Below, one piece after another: positions 9,901-16,975 of a stretch of DNA of 64,000 nucleotides. Made by a program: the position numbers and the translations under genes. A model generated the notes under the pieces. It ran no database searches, was not told the origin of the DNA, and saw only the letters and a program-made list of their open reading frames with translations. Within the stretch, counting starts at the first letter, position 1. The number at the start of each line of letters is the position of its first letter. The DNA is taken from the NCBI GenBank assembly GCA_013697725.1, contig JACCWI010000026.1:62001-126000 (forward strand). Direction: 5' to 3'. This DNA is from Tatlockia sp. GTDB lineage: Bacteria; Pseudomonadota; Gammaproteobacteria; Legionellales; Legionellaceae.

Positions 9901-11381
9901 ACGATATTTTTAACCAATACCGTATTGATTCCACCGAGTTGATGGATTTAACCCAAATACTTCTGTTACTTAAAGGGGTTCAAGAGGGCCGTTTAATTAG
10001 CGCAAAAACTATTTCAAAGTCATCAAGTTGGTATGAATTATTTTCCTATGAGTTAGATAAACACCCCCAACGATTTTGTTTTTTTATTGATAATTCCGAA
10101 ATTTCATTAAACCATAAGGCTTATAGAACCATTAGCCAGATTGTCGAAAAATTAATGAAAAAACAACCTCAATGCAAAGTAGTGATGGCTTCAAGCATGC
10201 CATCTATTGCTAATTTCTTTACAGATAAAACTTCAGAGATCGTAAAATTATTGCCTTGGTCGCCTGAATTGCTACAACGATTGTCTCCCCAAAACATCAA
10301 TCTTGCGAAGTGGCTAGATAGCTATTGGCTTTTTAAAACTACCGTTCACAATTTAAAAGTAGTCAAAAAACAGTTCCAATTTATATCGAACAATAATCAA
10401 TTGAAACCAGATACCATGTCATTTACGCAACAATCCCAAATGATAGAAGAACTCCAATGGAAGCTTCAGTCAAAACAAGGTCTACATCATCTACGTAAGT
10501 TTGTAAATGACACCTGGAATGAGTTTTATAAAAAGCCTCAAGATGAATTTAATGAAAAAACCCTCTCTAAAATTCGTGGTTATTTTCCTGATGAGTTCAA
10601 TTTTTTAAAACTCTTAGCTCTTGCTATGACTGAAAAAAATGTCAGTGGTCTTAATAGAGTAGAGTGTGAAAAACTCTGGTTTAGCGCTACTGATCACAAA
10701 AAATTGAAAAAAACTAATCATCTGCTCAAAAACAAATTACAGACAGAACATTTGCTGCAAAATTTAGTGCGCGCAGGTTTTTTGTGTATAACGAATGATA
10801 ATTTCATCGCTAGTTATCAGTTTAGTGAACCTGGATTAACCTACTTTTATGCTGTCTGGTGGGTAGAAAAATTTACTGATAAAGATACAAAAAAAGAGGC
10901 GACTAACCGAGTTTTGATCCAGATTAATGTTGAATTATTTAAGCAATATATAATTGGCATGCTTAGTCAAAAAAAAGAAGCGGCAAAACTACTTAAAGAA
11001 TTTTCTATTTATCTCGAGAACGGTAATGTAACAAAGATATTAGCGGAGGATAAAGAAAATCCTCAGGATCTTAAAAACTATAATTCCATAGCGCAAAATC
11101 TTCAAACTTTATATTCTAAAAAAGTTATTAATTTAGGCAAGTTTCGTAAATCCAATAAAACAGCAGATAAAGAGATTAGATCTACAGACCAAGTAATTTT
11201 AACTAATGATAAAAGCTTTTACCTGGAATCTGATAACAAGCTTAAAAAAGATTTAAATAAAAAGACAAAACATGGTAATAATCCCAACATCTTATCTCAA
11301 TCCTATAACAAGGCAAAAGAAAAGAAATTAGATAAAAATTATGGCAAAGAAGAGGAATTAAATTTAAGCTTTAAAATTTAA
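939..11381 (+). CDS. giant multidomain protein: ankyrin arrays, CE-clan protease, SAHH-like domain, NACHT-like NTPase (putative effector)
   Basis: A 3480-residue intact frame starts at TTG 939 behind AAGGGG (926-931). Order seen: five ankyrin repeats (about 25-205) and a cap opening LWLDFY; six repeats (about 365-570) and a second cap; one lone repeat and a third cap (about 770-905); a CE-clan Ulp1/LegCE-like cysteine protease (about 948-1130) with His1039, Asp1058, Gln1096 and Cys1102 in YCGGY; a helical linker; about nineteen ankyrin repeats (1465-2100) and a fourth cap; an S-adenosylhomocysteine-hydrolase-like Rossmann domain (about 2500-2870) with DHGG at 2591, a VVEHT Glu at 2616, GYGHIGK at 2687-2693 and HP at 2830; then a NACHT-like NTPase (about 2940-3100) with GSGKT at 2951-2955 and FFIDNSE ending at Glu3054. 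The tail is Lys-rich and contains KEEEL. Ankyrin and CE proteases are known in Legionella effectors; the combination suggests an NLR-like sensor or effector, which is inference. No TM segment is evident. Confidence 0.88.
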   Translation: MFKQLLWQDSNEALYINRMLELRLLAEKEQEGGTVLLLAAYRGELDLVQWLLTTGKALITERDNFGNTALLCAASGGHLELVQWLLHSTWLQKGWALVTEKNNHGKTALLQAASCGHWALVRWLLHDGGAVIVERDSCGKSALNWAIWSGSLEVVALLFDQPGVDFIATQDNFGDIALFEAAEYGRFEIVYWLLMHSNIIFPKEVFDYARECVYKNYKHSLGLWLDFYIFVATKPLLPLSNCPSLAHILAYTGNDKALLLDKSIDLLFSLFEAPKNLTLGTVLYHLLPSFLLYQKNALGLAIYQLYEHQLNPFFNASQQEIIRQTQSIPYLQTISLVQAQDNKEAPIIKTVLELSKLAEKTQEGNTILLQAAYCGELGVVQWLLKTKEAVITEKDNKGRTALLKAASQGHLELVRWLLNSGRAAITERDNEGNTALLSAASGGQLQVVQWLLHTTWIHNSWAKITEKDNQGMTALLQAAACGHCELVRWLLRRGGAELTEKDHCGKTVLHWAIRGGSLRVVKLLLVQKEVDLIASKDVLGTLALLDAAEYGRLEIVQWLLTEAYFIFLKKDINDAQESANKNNQQSLRLWLDFYIFVVNKPALPLTECMPLANILAYTGNDKALLLDKSLDLLFSLFKDPRSTSLNQLIYYLFPSLLQYPRRRALGLTIYQLYEHDLKPILVNNQQQIIERVMGEIDAHNTDQSSKQIFITAPFSIPKVNNVQQSDFALNQELPIIISSAVKEKSKNKVTKEVISKAPKQPLTLRLRGNNSLFLAARKDMLDVVQWLKIERDNVFTNETIDLALQISRGSVKLWLNLYKYLVTNPSPPLTKCQPLTEIVAYRGKNKLVLVNKTLFLLVTLFDNPAKKELVLTLHELHKQELQELKLWLSGYKLESRARILSLINKADDSSEEPPTQSHLTQKTRIQKIEPRLPLNLAIEQQEIIPSVEGYYSGEDIDLLIKALLKQNHFFLSKNYCLSGQMRKDLQVLRTYVLPATSKEEGFGHLETLIESIIDFETLLNIKILECQVLIPYKVTGYAHWVTVLVHYLNYQFTVTVYDSMASAVTASKTVSEVRQCINSLTKIEVILLRQKLKKIQFTDVYCGGYTAHVIAEAAMNPPPTPSELSSLICIDEFLTTRNNDRIERAKDAKIVATEKPNGYRGYALKGNGQASPEKTAKSEQNEKEVHHRCIAEFTRSFNQLSQTNQNHLLEKLLNERNQLVKQLDATKDSHKAAIAILSFYRNYCREELKIADDENPFAIFFKSKMDFQSVEIIEDLTSLDRLIKEILLTLNADLPELSIQEMPLEKVDSAGQEIQGNDINTSDSRDLYYQRLSKAMAGSGKGVNEVWEFFKHLDALESAIFYRPLILEVQKFICLYENRRNNRYVALQGFQKEDKFYYFLTHSKSLKKVPTIKIKETCNHILQAKIESVNPQQDDYVLTDVMRWFLQTAFTQSTKPKHYSSPLLYAAAKGNLEVVQWLVRVGGASITEKDADGNTALLIAALERKLDVVKWMLLEIRNITNKNEISYSALLSTALKDNLVVVQYLLLAGAAVDEMDINDYKLALKAASQGNLEVMRWLLQGDIPAIIEKKYYGNTALLRAAKEGNLKMVKWLLLEGGAAITEKNKYGHTALLRATWWDNLEVVQWLLSIEGGFSIAEKTNQGDTALLIAASVASVDMVQWLLLKGGATINETDSQGSTALLLAAETGNLSVVQWLLLEKRAVITEKDMAGNTALLRAVMKGKFKVVKWLLQEGGSKVTEKNNKGNTALLMAALEGQIEILQWLLSIKDGSSISEKNSDGDTALLIATRAGNFELVQWLLRKGKATITDRASYGYTALLIAAMAGDLEMVQWLLQEGGALITEKDYAGHTALLFAAALGRFDLVQWILRDGRAKITQRSVKGWTILMAAALGGSLEMVQWLLSSEGGASIRKRDYEGKTTLMFAALGGSLDMVQWLIRERGVSIRKRDYDGNTVLLIAAREDKLDIVQWLLSEEGAKITQRDKNGNTALLLAAGNGSLGVVQWLLEEKRADITEKNDDGDTALLVAALKGKLDLMQWLLKEGRALITETNNRGSTVLLRAAWGGSLEVLRWVLIESDLIITQEAIDQALILARVRCMNSVRLWLDFYNYLSLEQSLPLTQCMPLNEILTYSGSDKALLLDQSLSLLFSFFESPQKKALSLTLYQLHQQELFPLLCENQLKIIEPVIAEMNRVHDCHYRSMQAPIIQTSNVPFVNNESQSALTIDPDITSNLSNEQQLSKLILKIITTDDLLEFAVKDVFGDWGSSPMISYSEKIKLPGNLTQKLREANKSLYENIMLNTTVLMYKLMHNCEPSLSITFINRLTIDLRGDIDPSVFTVELNHWREHPTPALDQQAGLFQTALINLLKSKHPDYQLLFDSSTQESKAHSNNIFIKAKESIEEKVLDLFIQRISSVLHSWIAGRNKNELTELSIEPVLTLRAFLFTKRREAFVKRHPCGFEDNKVPNYYKNVIEQFEFKRNTQGKVAFIVVAHFVHTLPYFLEALTSLGDVVALISKQSGTVKTVRKSIVDIYKDILVPQLDKNNLKIDSTEAEFFFKKLFEQEQWKNHQFIILDHGGYFAPRINDVLKNYSNKIIGVVEHTWNGEVRYQEQLESRSPFPFPVLSVAHSTLKGLESEAVADSIVDALSGKVFTGAGISQPIKTLNRILIIGYGHIGKSVAVALKARLGERAMEIIAICDLSDITRKEAKREFSKITKHKEKYLKEADLIITATSTQALTQKDFSKLKSGAFIACATSSDDQITEDALQGYTIEEGQTKKIQTLCPKYKHERSGKYFYLIANGDSVNFTIGSTPHPIIHIVLTSILVDAHQLIKNSSLSLWNLKQIELFNGEDDLIKKNYEAVFGRLSTEETGLTNRIQQQSIALIEKMDKLKQNKNYLKNYIPVPIKMGHNKHENSDALVPLVFNKTLQNIFLYGSGKTFLLQYFMRLWSKNTGFQKEIPYLFYIKLSFFKDDIFNQYRIDSTELMDLTQILLLLKGVQEGRLISAKTISKSSSWYELFSYELDKHPQRFCFFIDNSEISLNHKAYRTISQIVEKLMKKQPQCKVVMASSMPSIANFFTDKTSEIVKLLPWSPELLQRLSPQNINLAKWLDSYWLFKTTVHNLKVVKKQFQFISNNNQLKPDTMSFTQQSQMIEELQWKLQSKQGLHHLRKFVNDTWNEFYKKPQDEFNEKTLSKIRGYFPDEFNFLKLLALAMTEKNVSGLNRVECEKLWFSATDHKKLKKTNHLLKNKLQTEHLLQNLVRAGFLCITNDNFIASYQFSEPGLTYFYAVWWVEKFTDKDTKKEATNRVLIQINVELFKQYIIGMLSQKKEAAKLLKEFSIYLENGNVTKILAEDKENPQDLKNYNSIAQNLQTLYSKKVINLGKFRKSNKTADKEIRSTDQVILTNDKSFYLESDNKLKKDLNKKTKHGNNPNILSQSYNKAKEKKLDKNYGKEEELNLSFKI
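985..3010 (+). repeat. two tandem copies of an ankyrin-block-plus-cap module inside the giant gene
   Basis: The DNA around 994-1920 is repeated at 1991-3010. Shared landmarks include GTTGGAGTT (994 and 1991) and TTGGATTTTTATATTTTTGT (1611 and 2709). The offset grows from 997 to 1098 bases because the second copy has one extra ankyrin repeat of about 102 bases. More diverged cap copies (LWLNLY at about 3379, LWLDFY at about 7300) follow the later ankyrin segments, so the module occurs four times. Nucleotide-level similarity of the first two implies a fairly recent duplication. Confidence 0.85.
5320..7240 (+). repeat. long array of about nineteen ankyrin-repeat units
   Basis: Units of about 99-105 bases encode the pattern TALLxAAxxGxLxxVQWLL followed by GGAxITEKDxxG, close to the ankyrin consensus with Trp in the second helix. 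I count nineteen units, starting at SPLLYAAAKG and ending at TVLLRAAWGG. Units differ enough that the array is not a simple recent expansion, though adjacent units such as those at about 6650 and 6750 are more alike than the rest. Confidence 0.85.
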
Positions 11382-11675
11382 AATAGAATTCTGCTCAGTT
11401 TGGCCAGAGTTCATTTCGAGTGATTATCTACATTCTTAGGCATAGCGATTTTTTAATAATAGGCAAGGGGCCCTGGTAATCAACCCTTTGCATGATTCTT
11501 TTGCAAAGTTAAAACAACCATACTTCTATTGGCTGTGTCTACTTCTCCACATTGATAGTTTGTTTTAATTACACTCAATCAGTTATATGAGACTCCAACC
11601 TTGTAATCTTGTGGTACTTGGTGAGCAATGCGTGTAAAATATGTCCATTTCTTGGTGCTAATTTTATGAGAACCT
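11382..11675. other. intergenic region between the giant gene and the helicase-like gene
   Basis: A 294-base AT-rich spacer with no reading frame of note and no strong hairpin after the giant gene's stop. The helicase-like gene probably has its own promoter here, but no convincing -35/-10 pair or Shine-Dalgarno sequence stands out before ATG 11676. Confidence 0.4.
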
Positions 11676-14600
11676 ATGCAAACTAAACTAAATACCGAAA
11701 TCTTTAATTTTCTATTAACCCAAAAATCAGTAACTCAAGAAACGCCTTATGATTTGATTGAAAAGGTTATTCAGGATTCAATTCAATATGTTAAAGCCAA
11801 TAGAATCAATGCGAGAATTGCCAATGTTGCTTTGAATATCTCTGGCAAACTAACTCTAGCTCAAGTTTATGTCGAAAGACAAAATGGATTTGTACCAACA
11901 AAAGAACAGCAATATGGCACAACTCCTACATCTTATAATGTGCAAATCCGCTTTCCTTTTGGCATGGAAACCAAGCTCAACCATCAAAACCTGGTACTTC
12001 CCAGTGGAGATTTTAATAAAATCCTAAATCCTTATTTGACCCGAATAAAGGTAGCCGACGATGTACAACGTGACTACCAAGCGAACGATCTTATCTTGGG
12101 CCAAGGAGTTAAAAAGACATTAAATCAACACGAACTGATTTTGGAATGTGAACCTAATGGACAACGTCTACATTTTAAAATAAGTGAAGAGGTGGGCGTC
12201 GGATATGACAAATCATTTAAGGAACACACTTATTTATCTGACTACAATATGCGTCTAAAAATTGCAGGGGTATACCCGCTATTTTATTCCAGCGCAACTA
12301 AAGAGCGTCAAGGCTTATTATTTTTGCATAATTACAAAGGCTACACTGAAAATCAAAATAGAGATGATCTTTATGAATCAAAAAATGATGGTCAAGTCCA
12401 AACTCGTTTGCTGAATTATCAGAATTATCTAGCGCAAATGAATAAAGAAATTTTAGTTTCTGATGCAGGACAATATTGGAATAAATGCGCTGGTCAAAAA
12501 CTTGAAACTGGCTATCTTTTTAATCTAACAATAGTCAATGGCACTACCTTATTTACCGACTCAGGATTGCCGGTAACACGCTTAAGAGATTACCAACTCG
12601 AACTTTTTTCTAACTGCCAAGCCTTTATTAACGAAGCTGCGGCAATAAATTCTGGGAAATCTGGTACAGGTCTTTCAGGTAAAATAAACATGGGAGTAGG
12701 TGCTGGGAAAACCTTTTTTACCTTCACGCTTCTTCAATACTTAAAACAACAATTGCAAAAAAAACCAAGGGATATAATGCCCTCTTATTGTCTGGCTCCT
12801 GATGAATCAGTAGCTGAAGTGACTAAAAACTCAATCAATCGTCAAGGCTTGATGACTGGTTTGACAGCCTCAGCAATAATAGGTCACATGCCTGATTCCA
12901 AGTTCATGGCTTTTTATGAAACCCTGTCAAAAAAAGCGGCTCTGGAAGCAGAACAAATAGATAATTACCTCAATGCGGGTTTACATGCCGAAATTTTGAA
13001 GTTTTGTGATGCTAAAAATTTACATCCCCTGAAATTACTCAATTTAATTTACGTTCATAAAAATAACCAGCTTGAAGATTTCAAAGACAGCATCGACGTA
13101 AAGCGCTTGCTTTTATTAGTCGAAGGGCAAAAAACTATAAAAAACAAATCTGGAATGCTAGGCGTTACCGCTCTTAGAAATTTATACGAACAATTTGAAA
13201 CCTTAAGGGCAGGGATTGCAGCTAATTTAGAAAAGAATAGGAACTCTGGCCTTTTTCATGATGCTAAAATAGAAGCTGGGGAGCCTCCGAATCCAGTTAT
13301 CAATTATAATCAAGAAGTTCAGTTACCGGATTCAATGCAAGGCAAATATAGCAAGATCAATATTACATTAATAACTGAAGACCAACTTTTGTATCTTTTG
13401 AACACGAGGCACAAGCACCTTCTTCGAGCTGTAAGAGATGAGCTGGTTCGGATTTCCTGTTTGAAAAATTATGAAGCCGCAATTTTATTGGCTAATTCAG
13501 GTGGGCTAGGTAACAGTTTTTCTGAACAGGAAATAAAAGAACAAATTGCTCGCTTTTTACCGGATGCGATTGTGCAATTAAAAGATCTAAGCCTTAAAAA
13601 GAATTTAACTGCATCAGAACAGTATCGATTTTATATATATTTGGGGGGCGTCTTTAGCACGATTCCCGAATCAATCAATCTTAAAGATGAGTTAAGATCG
13701 CAGGGCCATAACGTAGACGAATTTGAAAACAAACTATATATACAAAGTTTAAAAGAAAACCTCGAGTTAGTTAATTTTATTTATAACAGTTTAAAAACAA
13801 AATTAAATAACCTGTCTACCATTGAAAGCTTTAAAGCAGAAGAGAGTTTGAAAAAATTCAATCTCACGCCGGACACAAGGCTTGTTGATGCCGCCAATCA
13901 ATTGGCGGGTCTTGCATCAATGCAATTAACCGGAACTTGCGTCAATGATGATGCTAAATTTTTGTCAACCCATATTTCTGTTTTTACTCCGGAAGGCATG
14001 GCGAAATATTTTGAGCATTTAGCCACTCTTGAACAAAAGTCAAAAGTATATTTCACTGAACATCATGGCATTTATATCCTTAAAACCAAGGGGAAAATTT
14101 CCAAAATAGATATTCAATCGAGGATGGAACAGTTTCTTAAAGCAGTTATGATTGCTGATGAAATTCATAAAGAGGAATTTAAATGTTTATTTGATGCTGA
14201 TAATTCCATCTATCAGCGGATTAGCAAGGTTACCAAACTCTATTTAGGGATGGAATTTAAAGAAATTCTGCCTCATCGAATTGGGATGAGTGGCACAATG
14301 AATGAAGTAGCCGAACAAGGTTTTGGTTCTAACACCATTTATAGTCTGTCAACCCCGAAAATGATGCAACAGGGATTGATGAAAAAAGTGAGTATTGATA
14401 GCCAGACTACCGTTTTCACCTCCAGTACAGAAGAATTAGCCCAGCAGGTAGTAATAGATTATTTTTGCCAAATTTCAAGCTTATCTTTAGTCAATGTGCT
14501 TGGCCGGGAAGATAGTATAGTGGATCTTTTTGCGCTTTCAAAAGGGCTTATTTTTTCAAAAACAGAAAATCCAGATCTAAATCAAGCGATTGTTTATTAT

Positions 14601-16487
14601 TTTAATTTGCTAATAAAAAATGATTTGCAAAAAAATGAAACTTTATTGCAGTCCGAATTATTTAAAATAATTAATCAAAAGCGTGCTGAACGATGCCAAT
14701 TCCTACAAAATAAATTGGATGGAAAAATTGAGTTAACAGCGGATGAACTTAGTCAGATACGCCTTTATAATCGTAGCAACAAAGAAATAGTTATTGAAAG
14801 AAATCGCATAAAAAATGGAGGCCAACAACAATTAAGAGAGAAAGAACTTAATTCCAAAGTCTTACAAGAAATACAAAAAGAATTTCTGCAATCTAATATT
14901 TTTGCACTGTATATGGAATATATTTTATCTAAAAGTTCTGCTCCCAAAGAATTATCCGACCTAATTGGCCTTCAAAATAATTTGTTTGAAAAAAGACAGC
15001 TTCTCATCAATATTCCGTTTATAAAAGACGACGATGCTTTAAAAAACTATATTAACTTAATGGAAACTATTGATACTAAATCCATCACTCAAGCAGATAT
15101 AAGCCATTTTGTTAAAGAGCGGGTTAAAGACAAGGATATTCAAAATTTCTTTATTCAAAGTTTACTAGCTTATAAAAACAACCATCGCGCCTTTGCGAAT
15201 TCATTAGTCGACTACGCTTCCAAAGTCGAATATCGGGCTTTTATCGCGACTGATCGTGACCATTTTGAATCTGGAAAAACTATGACGATGTTAGGAAGTG
15301 CAAGTGAGCGCACAGGTTATTCGCACGAACCTGTTGGTATAATTGTTGATATACCGCCAAATTATTCTATTTTTAATAGTATTAAGACCTTGCTTTCCAA
15401 TCTGTCGTCGAAGGTTCTTAAACAAGAGGAGCTAAGTTTATTTATCCACACCTTAGAAACTCTGGTTAAGAATAGCTTCTCTTATGATGAAAAAAATCAG
15501 GCTGGTGGAAGAGCGTTAAGAACACCTTATGGCCATGTTAAATATATTGAATACCTAAGTGATTTAAACCAATTTGTAGCCTGCAATGAACATCATTCAG
15601 CCATGAAAGCATTAAAGTTAGAAACCCATTTCCAGGATATATTCACCATGGATGAATTAAAGACCCAAGAAGAACGTGAATCTATTACCTTTAACCGGGA
15701 AAGTGTTTCGCTTTTAGGACAGAAATTTGCATCGATTAATCAATTTTATAAAGCGGTTTGTATACGTTTTGAAAAAAAATTCTTAGATTCCCAAACCCGC
15801 TTTCTCTATGAGCAATTTATCGAAGAGCGTTTACCTTTGTTGTGGTCAATAAGAAATCAGCCTGAATTAGCGCTTAGTTATTTTAATGAGCCAGATGAGA
15901 TAAAATTTGATCAGCTTAGAACCGAAATGTTAGAGCCTATTATTGAGAATCAAGGGCAGGCAGATTTAAGTTTAAAAAAATCACTGGAATTAACCAAAAT
16001 TCCTTTAAAACTTAATAATAATTTTGTAATCGAGAGTGAGCAGTTTTACCGTTTATTAAACAAATTAAGACTACAGACAGATTTACTAATTGCAAAAGGA
16101 AATATTGAACTGGAAGGCTATGATTCAAAGTATAAAAAAGTCGGTCAGTCAGCGACTATTCTAAATGATAAATTGCGAACTGCTGCTGCAACTTTTTACG
16201 AAGGAAAAAAGACCTATAGTTCAAAATTAATCTTTAAAAGAGATTGTCAACAGGCTATAAAAGAAGCGGAGCTTGAATTTGGCAGACATCGCGGGTGGGG
16301 TTCAATAAATTGGATCTTTAGGGCAATCTTGGGACTATTGGCAGCTTTACCTTTGGGTATTCCTGCAGCAATTGTAGGATGTACCACCAAACACGGCTAT
16401 TTGGGTACTTTTTTTAGTGAACCCCCTACTGAATCAGCAGAAGTGTTGGAAGACTTCAAAACTGAATTTGGAAAAGAATATATTTAA
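11676..16487 (+). CDS. SF2 helicase/translocase-like large protein with C-terminal membrane hairpin (putative effector)
   Basis: This 1603-residue protein carries the superfamily 2 signature in order: Walker A GVGAGKT (340-346), a DEIH box at 828-831, MSGT at 871-874 resembling motif III, a GLIFSKT segment resembling motif IV, and QAGGRALR at 1275-1282 resembling motif VI. The roughly 480 residues between motif I and the DEIH box are unusually long, so there is a large insertion. Residues about 1543-1570 form a hydrophobic hairpin (LGLLAALPLGIPAAIVG) near the end, and the last 25 residues are Glu-rich, as in many Dot/Icm substrates. SF2 proteins couple ATP hydrolysis to movement on nucleic acid, or in SecA-like members protein; the substrate here is unknown. 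It follows the giant gene on the same strand after 294 bases. I cannot match it to a named effector. Confidence 0.75.
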   Translation: MQTKLNTEIFNFLLTQKSVTQETPYDLIEKVIQDSIQYVKANRINARIANVALNISGKLTLAQVYVERQNGFVPTKEQQYGTTPTSYNVQIRFPFGMETKLNHQNLVLPSGDFNKILNPYLTRIKVADDVQRDYQANDLILGQGVKKTLNQHELILECEPNGQRLHFKISEEVGVGYDKSFKEHTYLSDYNMRLKIAGVYPLFYSSATKERQGLLFLHNYKGYTENQNRDDLYESKNDGQVQTRLLNYQNYLAQMNKEILVSDAGQYWNKCAGQKLETGYLFNLTIVNGTTLFTDSGLPVTRLRDYQLELFSNCQAFINEAAAINSGKSGTGLSGKINMGVGAGKTFFTFTLLQYLKQQLQKKPRDIMPSYCLAPDESVAEVTKNSINRQGLMTGLTASAIIGHMPDSKFMAFYETLSKKAALEAEQIDNYLNAGLHAEILKFCDAKNLHPLKLLNLIYVHKNNQLEDFKDSIDVKRLLLLVEGQKTIKNKSGMLGVTALRNLYEQFETLRAGIAANLEKNRNSGLFHDAKIEAGEPPNPVINYNQEVQLPDSMQGKYSKINITLITEDQLLYLLNTRHKHLLRAVRDELVRISCLKNYEAAILLANSGGLGNSFSEQEIKEQIARFLPDAIVQLKDLSLKKNLTASEQYRFYIYLGGVFSTIPESINLKDELRSQGHNVDEFENKLYIQSLKENLELVNFIYNSLKTKLNNLSTIESFKAEESLKKFNLTPDTRLVDAANQLAGLASMQLTGTCVNDDAKFLSTHISVFTPEGMAKYFEHLATLEQKSKVYFTEHHGIYILKTKGKISKIDIQSRMEQFLKAVMIADEIHKEEFKCLFDADNSIYQRISKVTKLYLGMEFKEILPHRIGMSGTMNEVAEQGFGSNTIYSLSTPKMMQQGLMKKVSIDSQTTVFTSSTEELAQQVVIDYFCQISSLSLVNVLGREDSIVDLFALSKGLIFSKTENPDLNQAIVYYFNLLIKNDLQKNETLLQSELFKIINQKRAERCQFLQNKLDGKIELTADELSQIRLYNRSNKEIVIERNRIKNGGQQQLREKELNSKVLQEIQKEFLQSNIFALYMEYILSKSSAPKELSDLIGLQNNLFEKRQLLINIPFIKDDDALKNYINLMETIDTKSITQADISHFVKERVKDKDIQNFFIQSLLAYKNNHRAFANSLVDYASKVEYRAFIATDRDHFESGKTMTMLGSASERTGYSHEPVGIIVDIPPNYSIFNSIKTLLSNLSSKVLKQEELSLFIHTLETLVKNSFSYDEKNQAGGRALRTPYGHVKYIEYLSDLNQFVACNEHHSAMKALKLETHFQDIFTMDELKTQEERESITFNRESVSLLGQKFASINQFYKAVCIRFEKKFLDSQTRFLYEQFIEERLPLLWSIRNQPELALSYFNEPDEIKFDQLRTEMLEPIIENQGQADLSLKKSLELTKIPLKLNNNFVIESEQFYRLLNKLRLQTDLLIAKGNIELEGYDSKYKKVGQSATILNDKLRTAAATFYEGKKTYSSKLIFKRDCQQAIKEAELEFGRHRGWGSINWIFRAILGLLAALPLGIPAAIVGCTTKHGYLGTFFSEPPTESAEVLEDFKTEFGKEYI

Positions 16488-16596
16488 GTAAAATTTCTTT
16501 TATTATTTGAAAAGTTTGTTGGCCCTAAAATTTGTTTTACAACTTAGTTAACATGCGCTTAAGCTTATTATTTATTAATTAATAATAGGAAATTGT

Positions 16597-16911
16597 ATGG
16601 TTATTTACGAAGTGAATCTGGCGATTGAAGAGGAAATATATCCACAATTTAAATTATGGTTAAAAGGACATATTGGAGAGATGCTGCAATTTCCTGGATT
16701 TATGCAAGCGACTATTTTAAAGCCAGAAAATGAGGATTTAAATGGAAAAAAGAAGTTAACCGTTCACTACCAATTAAAGAATAGAATGGCTTTAGAAATT
16801 TATTTTGAAAAATTCGCAGCTATTATGAGGGAACAGGGAACTAAACTTTTTAATTGCAAATTCTCTTCTGAGAGAAGAATTTTTGAGATAGAAGAGACAA
16901 TTTCAAAATAA
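16597..16911 (+). CDS. DUF4286 family protein
   Basis: This 104-residue protein opens MVIYEVNLAIEEEIYPQF and continues with a WLKGHIGEMLQFPGF stretch, the pattern of DUF4286, a small ferredoxin-like alpha/beta family seen in many proteobacteria. No catalytic residue is known. A weak AATAGGAAATTG leader precedes ATG 16597. It sits between the helicase-like gene and the kinase pseudogene with separate spacing on both sides. Its role is unknown; the family call rests on the N-terminal pattern and length. Confidence 0.75.
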   Translation: MVIYEVNLAIEEEIYPQFKLWLKGHIGEMLQFPGFMQATILKPENEDLNGKKKLTVHYQLKNRMALEIYFEKFAAIMREQGTKLFNCKFSSERRIFEIEETISK

Positions 16912-16975
16912 TACCTTATTGTCAATTTTAAGTTAGCTTGATGATTAAGATTATCTTATCAAGAGGGATTGTCTC

